A DNA stretch of 64,000 nt from an uncultured Bacilli bacterium (GCA_934149465.1 CAKPEZ010000002.1:102866-166865), one strand, 5' to 3'. Numbered from the stretch's first letter, positions 34,117-43,037 are shown. Numbers and translations: made by a program. Notes: generated from the letters alone by a model not told the origin.

Positions 34117-35295
34117 ATGGATAAAATAATTTTAATAAAATATGGAGAATTAACTACTAAAAAAGATAATCGTAATTTATTTGTTAATATATTATATAAT
34201 AACGTTAAAGATAAACTATCTAAATATGATGTCAAAATAAAAAAAGATAGAGTAAGAATGTTTATTGAATCAGCAAATGATGATATTGATAAAATTGCTG
34301 AAGATCTTAAAGAAGTATTTGGAATTCATCGTATAGTAATATGCGAAAAAGTAAATACTAATATCGATGAAATAAAAGAATTAGTACTTAAAACTTTTAA
34401 AGAAAAAGATATTAAGACTTTTAAAATTGAAACAAAACGCAGTGATAAAGATTTTCCATATCACAGCATGGAAATAAATAATATATTAGGTGGACTTATT
34501 TTAAAGAATATTCCTAATATAAAAGTTGATGTTCATAATCCAGAATATCTTTTAAAAATAGAAATAAGAAAAGATTATACTTATATATATACAAAAGAAC
34601 TATCTGGAATAGGAGGATATCCTGTTGGTGTTCAAGGGAAAGGCTTAGTAATGTTATCTGGTGGAATAGACTCTCCAGTCTCTGCTTATCTTGCAATGAA
34701 AAGAGGAATAAAAATTGAATGTATTTATTTTGAATCTCCTCCCCATACTAGCTTGCAAGCTAAAAATAAAGTTATTAAATTAGTTCAAACTTTAACTAAA
34801 TATCAAAAAGATATAAAACTTCATATTATTAATTTTACTGCTATGCAAGAACTTATTTATAGCAAAATGGATCCTACTTATATGATAACCATTATGCGAA
34901 GAATGATGTATAGAATAAGTGAGAGTATTGCTAAGAGAAATAAAGATTTAATTATTATAAATGGAGAAAGCGTAGGACAAGTAGCAAGTCAAACATTAAA
35001 TAGCATGAAAGTAATTAATTCAGTTACTAATTATCCTATTTTAAGACCAGTAGCGTGTCTTGATAAATTAGAAATAATCGCTTTAGCTAAAAAGATCGGG
35101 ACTTATGAAACGTCTATTTTACCTTATGAAGATTGCTGTACTATCTTTGTCCCTAAACATCCAGTAATTAATCCTAAGTTAGAAAGAGCAGTTTTTTTAG
35201 AAGAAAACACTTTATATCAAGATACTTTAAATGAATGTGTAGAAAGTGCTTCTTATGAAGTAATTTCATATAAAGCAAGCAAAAATTTATTTTAA
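34117..35295 (+). CDS. thiI: tRNA 4-thiouridine sulfurtransferase ThiI
   Basis: This 392-residue enzyme makes 4-thiouridine in tRNA and can supply sulfur to thiazole synthesis. The N-terminal ferredoxin-like and THUMP domains (IKYGELTTKK at the start, KEVFGIHRI near 68) are followed by the PP-loop SGGIDSPV near 183 and YEDCCTIFVPKHP near 340. The rhodanese extension of enterobacterial ThiI is absent, as in Firmicutes. A start seven codons upstream is open, but the ATG at 34117 has the AGGACGTGA ribosome site. No NifZ-type cysteine desulfurase is adjacent. Confidence 0.94.
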   Translation: MDKIILIKYGELTTKKDNRNLFVNILYNNVKDKLSKYDVKIKKDRVRMFIESANDDIDKIAEDLKEVFGIHRIVICEKVNTNIDEIKELVLKTFKEKDIKTFKIETKRSDKDFPYHSMEINNILGGLILKNIPNIKVDVHNPEYLLKIEIRKDYTYIYTKELSGIGGYPVGVQGKGLVMLSGGIDSPVSAYLAMKRGIKIECIYFESPPHTSLQAKNKVIKLVQTLTKYQKDIKLHIINFTAMQELIYSKMDPTYMITIMRRMMYRISESIAKRNKDLIIINGESVGQVASQTLNSMKVINSVTNYPILRPVACLDKLEIIALAKKIGTYETSILPYEDCCTIFVPKHPVINPKLERAVFLEENTLYQDTLNECVESASYEVISYKASKNLF

Positions 35296-35318
35296 CAAAA
35301 ATTACCAATAAAAAAGTA

Positions 35319-35347
35319 GTATGATATTTCATTATTATCACACTCTA
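35319..35347 (+). promoter_or_regulatory. possible sigma-G/F-type promoter of the SASP gene
   Basis: GTATGA, 16 bases, CACTCTA resembles the forespore sigma-G consensus loosely. The assignment rests mainly on the known control of SASP genes in other spore formers. Confidence 0.3.
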
Positions 35348-35368
35348 TGAATGTAGGAGGTGAGAATA

Positions 35369-35575
35369 ATGAACGGTTCAAATAATAAGATGGTAGTACC
35401 TGGTTCTAAACAAGCTATCGAAAGAATGAAATATGAGATCGCTAATGAATTCGGAGTTAATTTAGGTCCTGATACAACTGCAAGAGCAAACGGATCAGTT
35501 GGTGGTGAAATAACTAAACGTTTAGTTAAGTTAGGAGAAAACCAAATTAGTGGTGGAAATTACCAAGCTAAATAA
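35369..35575 (+). CDS. alpha/beta-type small acid-soluble spore protein
   Basis: This 68-residue protein is a typical alpha/beta SASP. These proteins coat and protect spore DNA from UV and are degraded at germination. ERMKYEIANEFGVNL contains the germination-protease recognition region, and TTARANGSVGGEITKRLV is the second family signature. The ATG has a strong AGGAGGTGAG ribosome site. It is direct evidence that the organism forms endospores. A single-gene unit with a terminator. Confidence 0.95.
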   Translation: MNGSNNKMVVPGSKQAIERMKYEIANEFGVNLGPDTTARANGSVGGEITKRLVKLGENQISGGNYQAK

Positions 35576-35586
35576 CTTATATAAAC

Positions 35587-35617
35587 AAAAGTAGCTAAGA
35601 TTGTTAGCTACTTTTTT
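35587..35617 (+). terminator. intrinsic terminator of the SASP gene
   Basis: AAAAGTAGCTAA pairs perfectly with TTAGCTACTTTT around GATTG, then T. Confidence 0.9.
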
Positions 35618-35623
35618 AGGATC

Positions 35624-35724
35624 AAAAAAGAGATCGTCCCCTGAAGCACGATCTCCAAAAAAGAATAAAAAGGGGTTGGCTAGTGTGATACTAGCACCAA
35701 TTCATCTAATAATTTGAATTGGTG
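35624..35724 (-). ncRNA. candidate small RNA of about 100 nt with three hairpins and own terminator
   Basis: Read on the minus strand, the region starts with a perfect 10-base hairpin (arms 35715-35724 and 35695-35704). A second hairpin (35679-35684 with 35690-35695) follows, then an unpaired C/T-rich stretch, and a perfect 8-base hairpin (35630-35637 with 35648-35655) directly followed by six T. The last hairpin has T only on the minus strand, so it is a minus-strand terminator. Its loop AGGGG can pair with CCCCT upstream, a possible pseudoknot. A minus-strand promoter ends seven bases before the first hairpin. No Rfam family is recognised, and no open frame of useful length is seen. Confidence 0.6.
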
Positions 35725-35730
35725 ATATAT

Positions 35731-35759
35731 ATATTAATCGAACTTGTTTTATTTGTCAA
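35731..35759 (-). promoter_or_regulatory. minus-strand promoter of the candidate small RNA
   Basis: On the minus strand: TTGACA (35759-35754), 17 bases, TAATAT (35736-35731). The expected start is near 35724, exactly at the first hairpin. Confidence 0.65.
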
Positions 35760-35797
35760 GCGAAAATAATAAAAAAATATTTTTTTATTAAAACTAC

Positions 35798-35826
35798 TTG
35801 AAAAAAAGTTTAGTATATTATATACT
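35798..35826 (+). promoter_or_regulatory. sigma-A promoter of the short SipW-type surface protein
   Basis: TTGAAA, 17 bases, TATACT, followed by a strong GAGGAGGT ribosome site before the GTG start at 35852. Confidence 0.8.
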
Positions 35827-35851
35827 GATATCATAAGAGGAGGTAAGAAAA

Positions 35852-36391
35852 GTGGACAATAAGAAATTATTTGGAGCAATTATTGGAGTAATCGCATTCA
35901 TTGCAGTCATCGCTGGAGCAACTTATGCTTGGTTTACATGGACATCTTCTCCAACAACTGTTGGAGGTACAACTGGATGCTTTGATATCGTTTATGCGAA
36001 AGGAACTGATATTAGTGGATCATTAGTTCCATCATCTAATTATACTGGTGGAAAATCTACTTCAGTTACTATTAATATTGATCCAAAGTGTACAATCACT
36101 GGTAAGGCTACTTTAAAATTAACTACTAATGCTACTGCGACTGCTACTGCTATTCCTTTAACAGCTGGAGCTGTTAAATGGGCTGTGTATAAAAGTGGTG
36201 CAACTGATGCACTTGCAACTGGTACAGTAACTGCTACTGGTACTATTGATTTAGCTCAAGTTGATTTAACTACAACTGCTACTACTTATGATTTTTACGT
36301 ATGGCTTGATGGAACAATTGCTGACAACACTTATGTTGGTAAGACTTATTCTGGTTCTATTAGTGCTACTGCGACTCAAAATGCTAGTTAA
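35852..36391 (+). CDS. short SipW-type signal surface protein, TasA/camelysin-like
   Basis: This 179-residue protein has a hydrophobic segment with the end GATYAWFTW (about 20-28), as in substrates of the SipW signal peptidase (TasA, camelysin). A Thr-rich beta domain with two Cys (near 43 and 74) and the motif DFYVWLDGTIADNTYVGKTY follow. TasA-type proteins are secreted and form matrix fibres; that role is inference. The GTG start follows AGGAGGT. The coding sequence is rich in ACT, GCT and GTT codons and less A-rich than its neighbours, as expected for a strongly expressed gene. No SipW is seen in the window. It shares its N-terminal module with the proteins at 38968 and 47802. Confidence 0.75.
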   Translation: MDNKKLFGAIIGVIAFIAVIAGATYAWFTWTSSPTTVGGTTGCFDIVYAKGTDISGSLVPSSNYTGGKSTSVTINIDPKCTITGKATLKLTTNATATATAIPLTAGAVKWAVYKSGATDALATGTVTATGTIDLAQVDLTTTATTYDFYVWLDGTIADNTYVGKTYSGSISATATQNAS

Positions 36392-36393
36392 AA

Positions 36394-36419
36394 TTGAACG
36401 TTTAAAGCGTTCTTTTTTT
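36394..36419 (+). terminator. intrinsic terminator
   Basis: GAACG pairs with CGTTC around TTTAAAG, followed by seven T. Confidence 0.8.
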
Positions 36420-36420
36420 A

Positions 36421-36449
36421 TTGACTATTTACTTCTTTTTGCGTACAAT
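36421..36449 (+). promoter_or_regulatory. sigma-A promoter of recD2
   Basis: TTGACT, 17 bases, TACAAT, 20 bases before the recD2 start. Confidence 0.8.
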
Positions 36450-36468
36450 TATTTAGTAGGTGAGAACT

Positions 36469-38661
36469 ATGAGTAGTTATGTTAAAGGAACTTATATTCA
36501 AAATATTTATGCTTCTGATACTGGATATACAGTAGGACTTTTCAAAGTTCTTGAAACTAATGATGAAGAATTAATTGAATATAAAAATAGATTAATCAAC
36601 TTTGTCGGAACATTTGCTAATATAAAAGAAAAAAACAATTATATATTTAGAGGGAATTGTATTAATCATCCAAGGTATGGTTTTCAGTACTCAGTTTTAG
36701 AATATGAAGTAGTAATGCCAGAAGAAAATGATGAGCTAATTACTTTTTTATCAAGTGAATTATTTCCAATTGGGGAAAAAACTGCTATTAAAATAGTAGA
36801 AAAATTTAAAGAGAATACTTTACCAATAATCTTAGATAATCCAAGGAGCTTATTATTAATTCCAAGAATTACTGAAGTAAAAGCAATGAAAATTCATGAT
36901 ACCCTAGTAGAATATCAAGCTAGTAGCCATATAATTTTAGAATTAACTAAGATGGGTTTTTCTTCTAAACAAAGTTTTACTATTTTTAATAAATATCAAA
37001 ATGAAACTTTAGAAAAAGTAAATTTAAATATTTATAATTTAATAGATGACTTTTTAGATTTTAATTTTAAAGAAGTTGATGATATTGCTTTAAAAAATGG
37101 AATTAGTCTTACTGATGATCGAAGAATGAACGCTTTCGTTATTTATACTATGGAAAAATTATGCTTTGAAAAAGGGAATACTTATCTTTCTTTAGATGAT
37201 ATTCTTATGGATATGGAATTTATAAATGCAGAAAATTTAGAATATTTAATGATTAATCTTGTTAGAATGGGAAAGATAGTAATAGAAGATGAGCGCTACT
37301 ATTTAAAAAAATTTTATGATGCTGAAAAATATATTGCTAATTTTTTAATAAATTTAAATAATAAAGAAGATGAATTAAATAAAGGAAAAATAAAAAAATA
37401 TATTGATTATGTAAGTAGAGATGAAAATATTAACTATGATGATATTCAAAAAGATGCTATTTATAATGCTTTAGTAAATAAATTTACAATCATTACTGGA
37501 GGACCTGGTACAGGTAAAACTACAATTGTAAAAGCTATTGTTAGCGTGCTAATTAATTATTTAGATGTAAAAGATAAAGATATTGCTCTTCTTGCTCCAA
37601 CTGGAAGAGCTAGTAAAAAAATGTGTGAAAAGATGAATATTGGTGCATCTACTATTCATAGATTTCTAAAGTGGAATAAAGAAACTAATGATTTTAATAT
37701 TAATGAATATGAAAAAGCTATGCAAAAATATATAATTGTAGATGAAGTTAGTATGATTGATGTATCATTAATGGAAGCTTTAGTGAAAGGCTTAAAAAAA
37801 GATGTAAGGTTAATATTAGTAGGAGACTATAATCAACTTCCTAGTGTAAGAGAAGGTCAAGTTTTAAAAGATTTAATAGATTCTAATGCGTTTAAAGTTA
37901 TTAAATTAACATCTTTATATAGACAAAATGAAAACTCTTATATTGTAAAGTTAGCAAGTGAAATTAAAGATAAAAATTTATCTAAAGATTTTGCTACTTT
38001 GAAAGATGATTATAATTTCATAAAATCTCCTGGTTATAACGTATCTTATTATATTAATGAAATTATTGATAAAGCTTTATTAAAGGGATATACTAAAGAC
38101 GATATTCAAGTATTAGCGCCTATGTATAAAGGAGAAAATGGAATAGATAATTTAAATAAAATATTACAAGAAAAAATTAATCCCGCTAGTTATTTGAAAA
38201 AAGAGCTCAAAATAGGAGATATTATTTATAGACAAGGAGATAAAGTCTTACAATTAGTTAATAGTCCTGATGATAATATATTTAATGGAGATATTGGTTA
38301 TATAGAAGATATTTTAACAAGTAAAGAATCTAAAACAAAAAGAAATGAAATAATTATTAATTTTGATGGAAATAAAGTTTCTTATACGCAGACTCTTCTT
38401 AATAATATTCGTCATGGGTATGCCATTAGCGTTCATAAATCTCAAGGAAGTGAATTTAAAATGGTTATTATTCCCTTTGTTAATTCGTTTAAAAGAATGC
38501 TTTATAATAAACTTATCTACACAGCAGTAACTAGAGCTAAAAGCTATTTAATTATTGTTGGCGAAGAAAAGGCATTTATTGATGGAATAAATAATGATTA
38601 TATTGAAAATAGAAAAACTACTTTAAAAAAATTTATTACTGATAAGTATAATTTAGAATAA
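36469..38661 (+). CDS. recD2: ATP-dependent 5'-3' DNA helicase RecD2
   Basis: This 730-residue superfamily 1B helicase is the RecBC-independent RecD. It has the long N-terminal region with helix-hairpin-helix motifs (LFPIGEKTAIKIVEKF, IPRITEVKAMKIH). The motor starts at Walker A GGPGTGKTTIV near 344 and has APTGRASKKM, VDEVSMID near 424 and GDYNQLPSVREGQVL. C-terminal HKSQGSEFK and YTAVTRAK are motifs V and VI. The ATG at 36469 is favoured over a GTG nine bases earlier because AGGTGAG precedes it. Confidence 0.95.
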   Translation: MSSYVKGTYIQNIYASDTGYTVGLFKVLETNDEELIEYKNRLINFVGTFANIKEKNNYIFRGNCINHPRYGFQYSVLEYEVVMPEENDELITFLSSELFPIGEKTAIKIVEKFKENTLPIILDNPRSLLLIPRITEVKAMKIHDTLVEYQASSHIILELTKMGFSSKQSFTIFNKYQNETLEKVNLNIYNLIDDFLDFNFKEVDDIALKNGISLTDDRRMNAFVIYTMEKLCFEKGNTYLSLDDILMDMEFINAENLEYLMINLVRMGKIVIEDERYYLKKFYDAEKYIANFLINLNNKEDELNKGKIKKYIDYVSRDENINYDDIQKDAIYNALVNKFTIITGGPGTGKTTIVKAIVSVLINYLDVKDKDIALLAPTGRASKKMCEKMNIGASTIHRFLKWNKETNDFNINEYEKAMQKYIIVDEVSMIDVSLMEALVKGLKKDVRLILVGDYNQLPSVREGQVLKDLIDSNAFKVIKLTSLYRQNENSYIVKLASEIKDKNLSKDFATLKDDYNFIKSPGYNVSYYINEIIDKALLKGYTKDDIQVLAPMYKGENGIDNLNKILQEKINPASYLKKELKIGDIIYRQGDKVLQLVNSPDDNIFNGDIGYIEDILTSKESKTKRNEIIINFDGNKVSYTQTLLNNIRHGYAISVHKSQGSEFKMVIIPFVNSFKRMLYNKLIYTAVTRAKSYLIIVGEEKAFIDGINNDYIENRKTTLKKFITDKYNLE

Positions 38662-38727
38662 TAAGTAAATAATACTAATGGTACTAAATGTACCTGTCAT
38701 ATTTTTCTAAAGGAGGAATTATTAGTA

Positions 38728-38880
38728 ATGAAATTGAAAAGTGCTGCAATAATGACAGCAATAGGTGTTGGCGGAATAGTTTTATATAGTCAAATAAAAA
38801 ACGGTAATATGGCGAAAATGATGCAGGCAATTAAGCCAAAAGCCAAAGATATGTTAAATGATTTAGAAGATATGATGTAA
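38728..38880 (+). CDS. small membrane protein downstream of recD2, possible YrzQ/DUF3918 relative
   Basis: A 50-codon frame with an AAGGAGGAATT ribosome site encodes MKLKSAAIMTAIGVGGIVLY, one hydrophobic helix, then SQIKNGNMAKMMQ and an acidic end. A small one-helix protein of similar build (YrzQ, DUF3918) lies beside recD2 in Bacillus, so it may be its counterpart; the sequence similarity is too weak to be sure. A strong terminator follows. A small GGTAC hairpin lies between it and recD2. Confidence 0.6.
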   Translation: MKLKSAAIMTAIGVGGIVLYSQIKNGNMAKMMQAIKPKAKDMLNDLEDMM

Positions 38881-38881
38881 A

Positions 38882-38912
38882 GAAAGAGAGCTTTTTAGAG
38901 CTCTTTTTCTTT
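38882..38912 (+). terminator. intrinsic terminator
   Basis: GAAAGAGAGCT pairs with AGCTCTTTTTC (one G-T) and the 3' side is T-rich. Confidence 0.85.
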
Positions 38913-38967
38913 ACTATTTTTTTTATATATGATATATTTATATTAAGAATAGTAGGAGATGAATTTA

Positions 38968-40008
38968 ATGAAAAAGAATACTTCTTGGGTTTTATTATTA
39001 CAGATTTCCTTAATTTTAATTGCAGCAATAGCAAGTACTTATGCAATTAATTATTTTGCTAATACAATACAAACCAATATGGTAACTGCAAATATTGATC
39101 TTTCTTATATAGGAGATTCAGAAGTAAGTGATTCTTTATTACCAATTAAAGATACTAAAGCAGAACAATCAGCAACTAAAGTAAAATTCTCAGTAATTGA
39201 GAAAAATAAAACTAACAATATTTATTCAGGATATAGAGTAGTTTTAAGAAATGTAACAGTTCCAGTAGAACTTAGAATTCCTGAAGTAAAATGGCAATTA
39301 GTAAAAGGATTAACTGTTATAGCAAGTGGAAACTTTGAAAATATAACTAATACTGATCGTTATCTTTTAAATGAAGAATTACAAGTTTTGCCTAAATATG
39401 GAAGTACTGCTGATGAATTAGAATTTAGAGTATGGCTTAGTGATAACGATACTAATCAAATAGCGCTAGCAGGAAAAACTATCAGTTTTAAGGTTGATGT
39501 TGAATTGTACGTTATTAATGATAAAATTGAACCATTATTTTTAGGAATCCAAGATAAAGTAGTAGAAAAAAGTAGTACTCAATTTAATACTCTTACAGGA
39601 GTAAGTGCTGTCTTATCAGATGGAACTAATCTTGATGTAACTGCTAATATAACTAGCTTAGATATAAGTACACTAGGAGATAAAATAATAGTTTATAGTG
39701 CCAAAGACGCTAATGGGAAAACTGTTACCAAGACTAGAACAATTAGAGTACTAGATGATAAAGTAGTTCCTGTTATAGATATGTCAGAAGTTCCTTCATC
39801 AATAGCACTAGGCACAGAATATGATTTACAGTCCAAAGTCAAAGTTACTTATGGCTCTTCTAGTGGAAGTATGATTTGTGGATATGGAGATGATATGTCT
39901 ATTACTAAGCCATCAGCTATAGGAAGTTATAAGTTTAAATGTATTGCAACTGGAAATAATGGTTTAACATCAACAGCAAACAAAAACTTCTCAATTATTG
40001 GAAACTAA
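38968..40008 (+). CDS. SipW-type surface protein with C-terminal Ig-like repeats
   Basis: This 346-residue protein has a membrane or signal segment ending IASTYAINYF, then a beta-rich module with ELEFRVWLSDNDTNQIALAGK, comparable with the xYVWLDGT segment of the protein at 35852. From about residue 190 it continues with two bacterial Ig-like units. VVEKSSTQFNTLTGVSAVLS with VYSAKDANGKTVTKTRTI has the DUF5011 pattern, and a second unit starts near 265 and contains two Cys. It is likely displayed at the surface. The ATG at 38968 follows AGTAGGAG; an in-frame ATG nine bases earlier is too close to that site. Function unknown. Confidence 0.68.
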   Translation: MKKNTSWVLLLQISLILIAAIASTYAINYFANTIQTNMVTANIDLSYIGDSEVSDSLLPIKDTKAEQSATKVKFSVIEKNKTNNIYSGYRVVLRNVTVPVELRIPEVKWQLVKGLTVIASGNFENITNTDRYLLNEELQVLPKYGSTADELEFRVWLSDNDTNQIALAGKTISFKVDVELYVINDKIEPLFLGIQDKVVEKSSTQFNTLTGVSAVLSDGTNLDVTANITSLDISTLGDKIIVYSAKDANGKTVTKTRTIRVLDDKVVPVIDMSEVPSSIALGTEYDLQSKVKVTYGSSSGSMICGYGDDMSITKPSAIGSYKFKCIATGNNGLTSTANKNFSIIGN

Positions 40009-40058
40009 AGGAGTAAGGCATAACAAGCAAAATTTAAGTCTTAATAGTTAAATTTAAG

Positions 40059-40085
40059 AAAAGAACGTTTTGTTCTTTTTCTTTT
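40059..40085 (+). terminator. intrinsic terminator
   Basis: AAAAGAAC pairs with GTTCTTTT around GTTTT, then T-rich sequence. Another 8-base hairpin (AAATTTAA/TTAAATTT) lies just upstream at 40030-40055. Confidence 0.75.
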
Positions 40086-40087
40086 CA

Positions 40088-40096
40088 TGTTATAAT
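40088..40096 (+). promoter_or_regulatory. extended -10 promoter of priA
   Basis: TGTTATAAT, 18 bases before the priA ATG. Confidence 0.5.
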
Positions 40097-40113
40097 GATT
40101 AAAAGGTGATTTT

Positions 40114-42294
40114 ATGTATGCTAAAGTATTAACTGAAATAGGTGCTAAAAATGTTGATAAAACTTTTTTATATAGAATTCCATCTAATTTAGAATCATCT
40201 GTTTCTAAAGGAAAAAGAGTAAAAATTCCTTTTGGAAATAGATATTTAGAGGGATTTGTAGTAGATATAACTTCATCTTTAGAAGAAAATATCAAAGTAA
40301 AAGATATATTAGAAGTTATTGATGAGAAAGCTATATTAAATGAGGAACTTCTTTTATTAGGAAAATATATTGCTGATAAAACGTTATGTTCTTTAATAAC
40401 TGCTTATCAAACTATGCTTCCTAAGGCTTTAAAAGCTAATATAAAAATTAATATGAAACCTATTAAAGAAAAGTATTTACTTTTAAATAAGAATAAAGAT
40501 ATAGATTCTTATTTAAAGAATTGTCCTTATAAATCACAAGTAGAAATATTAAATAAATTAAAAGAAGAAAAAGAGGTAAAGATAGATAAATTAACTAGTA
40601 GTATTAATACATTAATAAAAAAAGATCTAATTTATCTAGAATACCGTGATAAATATCGTTATGAATATAATAAAAATACTTTAGATAAGAAAGTAACTTT
40701 AAATGAAGAACAAGAAAATGCGGTAAATATCGTTAGTAATAATTTTAATAGCGCTATAACTTATCTATTATATGGGGTTACTGGAAGTGGAAAGACAGAA
40801 GTTTATCTTTCTCTTATCGAAAAAGTAATTAATAATGGAAAAAGTGCAATTATGCTTGTCCCAGAGATAAGTTTAACTCCGCAAATTATAAGCCGTTTTA
40901 AGGCGAGATTTGGGGATGATGTTGCTGTTTTACATAGTGCACTTAGTGATGGAGAAAGATATGATGAATATAGAAAAATAATGGAAAATAAGGTTCATAT
41001 CGTAGTAGGAGCAAGAAGTGCTATTTTTGCACCACTTAAAAATATAGGCATCATTATTATTGATGAAGAGCACGTTCAAACTTATAAACAAGATACTTCT
41101 CCTAGATATCATGCAAGAGATGTTGCTATTTGGCGAAGTAATTATTATAAATGTCCTCTTATACTAGGAAGTGCTACTCCTTCTTTAGAAAGTTATGCAA
41201 GAGCACTTAAGAATATTTATTATCTTTTAGAACTTAAGCAAAGAGCTAATAAAAAGGATCTTCCTAATATTACGGTTGTTGATATGAAAAAAGAATATGC
41301 TAAAAAGAATATGATTTTTTCAGATGCTTTAAAGAATAACATAAATAAGTGCTTAGACTTAAAAGAACAAGTAATTTTACTATTAAATAGAAGAGGATAT
41401 TCTTCAATTATTACTTGTAAAGATTGCGGGCATGTTTTTAAATGTCCTAACTGTGATATTAGCTTAACTTATCATAAGACTTCTAACATACTAAGATGTC
41501 ATTACTGCGGATATGCTACTAATTTTCCAAGTAATTGTCCTAACTGTAAGCAAAAAAATTTAAAAGATTTTGGCTTAGGAACTGAGAGATTAGAAGAAGA
41601 GATAAATCACTTATTTCCACAAGCAAGAGTTGTTCGAATGGATTTAGATACTACTTCTAAAAAGGGAGGTCATGAAAAAATTATTGACGATTTTGCCAAC
41701 TATAAATATGATATCTTAGTTGGTACTCAGATGATTGCAAAAGGATTAGATTTTCCTTTAGTAACATTAGTAGGTGTTATTAATGCAGATATGTCTTTAA
41801 ATATTCCTGATTTTAGAAGTAGTGAAAGAACTTTCCAATTACTTTGCCAAGTTTCTGGAAGAGCAGGAAGAGCTTCTAAAGAAGGAAACGTTATAGTGCA
41901 AGCTATTAATAATGAACACTATAGTATTAAGCATGCTATGAAACATGATTATCTTGGTTTTTATCAAGAAGAAATGAATATTAGGAAGATCTTAAAATAT
42001 TCTCCTTATTATTATATTACTCTAATTAAAATAATGGCTAAAGATTATACAAAGGGAATGAATGAAGCAATAAAAATAGCATCTTACTTAAAAAAAGAAT
42101 TATCTAAAGAAACAATAGTATTAGGACCAAGTCCTGCTAATGTTTTAAAAATAAATAATATTTATAATTTTCAGTGTATTATCAAATACCGCAAAGATGA
42201 TAACTTAATAAAAACTCTTAAATTTATCGATAATAAATATATAATAGAAAAAGATATAAATATTTCTATAGATCAAGATCCATTAAGATTATAA
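40114..42294 (+). CDS. priA: primosomal replication restart helicase PriA
   Basis: This 726-residue protein restarts stalled forks by loading the primosome. The N-terminal 3'-end-binding domain is followed by Walker A GVTGSGKTE near 222, IIDEEHVQTYKQDT near 313 and ILGSATPSLES. A zinc-binding block of eight cysteines lies near 434-486 (CKDCGHVFKCPNC ... RCHYCGY ... CPNC). C-terminal helicase motifs include GTQMIAKGLDFP and QVSGRAGRA. Length is normal. It is followed closely by pyrH (11-base gap). Confidence 0.97.
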   Translation: MYAKVLTEIGAKNVDKTFLYRIPSNLESSVSKGKRVKIPFGNRYLEGFVVDITSSLEENIKVKDILEVIDEKAILNEELLLLGKYIADKTLCSLITAYQTMLPKALKANIKINMKPIKEKYLLLNKNKDIDSYLKNCPYKSQVEILNKLKEEKEVKIDKLTSSINTLIKKDLIYLEYRDKYRYEYNKNTLDKKVTLNEEQENAVNIVSNNFNSAITYLLYGVTGSGKTEVYLSLIEKVINNGKSAIMLVPEISLTPQIISRFKARFGDDVAVLHSALSDGERYDEYRKIMENKVHIVVGARSAIFAPLKNIGIIIIDEEHVQTYKQDTSPRYHARDVAIWRSNYYKCPLILGSATPSLESYARALKNIYYLLELKQRANKKDLPNITVVDMKKEYAKKNMIFSDALKNNINKCLDLKEQVILLLNRRGYSSIITCKDCGHVFKCPNCDISLTYHKTSNILRCHYCGYATNFPSNCPNCKQKNLKDFGLGTERLEEEINHLFPQARVVRMDLDTTSKKGGHEKIIDDFANYKYDILVGTQMIAKGLDFPLVTLVGVINADMSLNIPDFRSSERTFQLLCQVSGRAGRASKEGNVIVQAINNEHYSIKHAMKHDYLGFYQEEMNIRKILKYSPYYYITLIKIMAKDYTKGMNEAIKIASYLKKELSKETIVLGPSPANVLKINNIYNFQCIIKYRKDDNLIKTLKFIDNKYIIEKDINISIDQDPLRL

Positions 42295-42305
42295 GGAGGG
42301 ATAAG

Positions 42306-43022
42306 ATGGAAAAGATTGTAATGAAAATAAGTGGAGAAGCTTTAAAAGATAGTAATAGTTCTATTAGTGAAGAAAAGTTAGATATTGTCTATCAAAGTAT
42401 AAAAATGCTTCTTGATAATAATAAGTCTTTAATATTAATTACAGGAGGAGGAAATATTTGGCGAGGTAGATCTCATAAGAATATGGACGATAATACTAAA
42501 GATAGCATTGGAATGCTTGCTACTGTAATGAATTCTCTTGCATTAAGAGATTATCTAACTAAAAATAATATAAAATCATATCTTTGCGGTTCATTCTTAA
42601 TTGAAGGAATTGTTCCTAAATATAATAAAGACGAGTGCTTAGAACATTTAAATAATAACGAGGTAATAATTATCTCTGGTGGAGTAGGCCTTCCATTTAC
42701 AACAACCGATTTTGCTTGTGTTCAAAGAGCACTTGAATTAAAAGCAGATTATTTACTTATGGGAAAAAATATAGATGGAATTTATGATAAAGATCCCAAA
42801 AAGTATAAGGATGCAGTTAAGTATGATGAATTAACTTTTGAGAGTTTCTTAGATATTCAAATAAAAAATGGATTAAGTAATCAAGGAGTAATAGATGTTA
42901 ATGCCCTTTCTTTACTTTGTGCTCATAAATTAAAGACTATTTTATATAAAATAGATGATAAAGACGCTATTAAAAAAATAATTAATAAAGAAAAAGTGGG
43001 GACTATAATTAAAGAACAGTAA
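42306..43022 (+). CDS. pyrH: UMP kinase PyrH
   Basis: This 238-residue amino-acid-kinase-fold enzyme makes UDP. KISGEAL is at the start, ITGGGNIWRGR near 45-55, ISGGVGLPFTTTDFACVQRA near 119 and MGKNIDGIYDKDPKK near 157. It usually lies between tsf and frr; here it follows priA and frr is not adjacent. The stop codon lies in the loop of a terminator. Confidence 0.93.
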   Translation: MEKIVMKISGEALKDSNSSISEEKLDIVYQSIKMLLDNNKSLILITGGGNIWRGRSHKNMDDNTKDSIGMLATVMNSLALRDYLTKNNIKSYLCGSFLIEGIVPKYNKDECLEHLNNNEVIIISGGVGLPFTTTDFACVQRALELKADYLLMGKNIDGIYDKDPKKYKDAVKYDELTFESFLDIQIKNGLSNQGVIDVNALSLLCAHKLKTILYKIDDKDAIKKIINKEKVGTIIKEQ

Positions 43023-43035
43023 AATGTTCTTTTTT
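43011..43035 (+). terminator. intrinsic terminator of priA-pyrH
   Basis: AAAGAACA pairs with TGTTCTTT around GTAAAA (which includes the pyrH stop), then T. Confidence 0.85.
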
Positions 43036-43037
43036 AT

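Noticed and set aside
35618..35760. CRISPR-like or tandem repeat reading of the hairpins after the SASP gene
   Set aside because: The arms are three different inverted repeats, not direct repeats with spacers.
35852..36391. Horizontal transfer of the short surface protein gene from its less A-rich composition
   Set aside because: The shift is explained by Thr/Ala/Val-rich content and strong-expression codons, and the N-terminal module is shared with two native-looking paralogues.
36288..36476. Overlapping + strand frame at the end of the short surface protein gene
   Set aside because: It crosses a terminator and the recD2 promoter and has no ribosome site.
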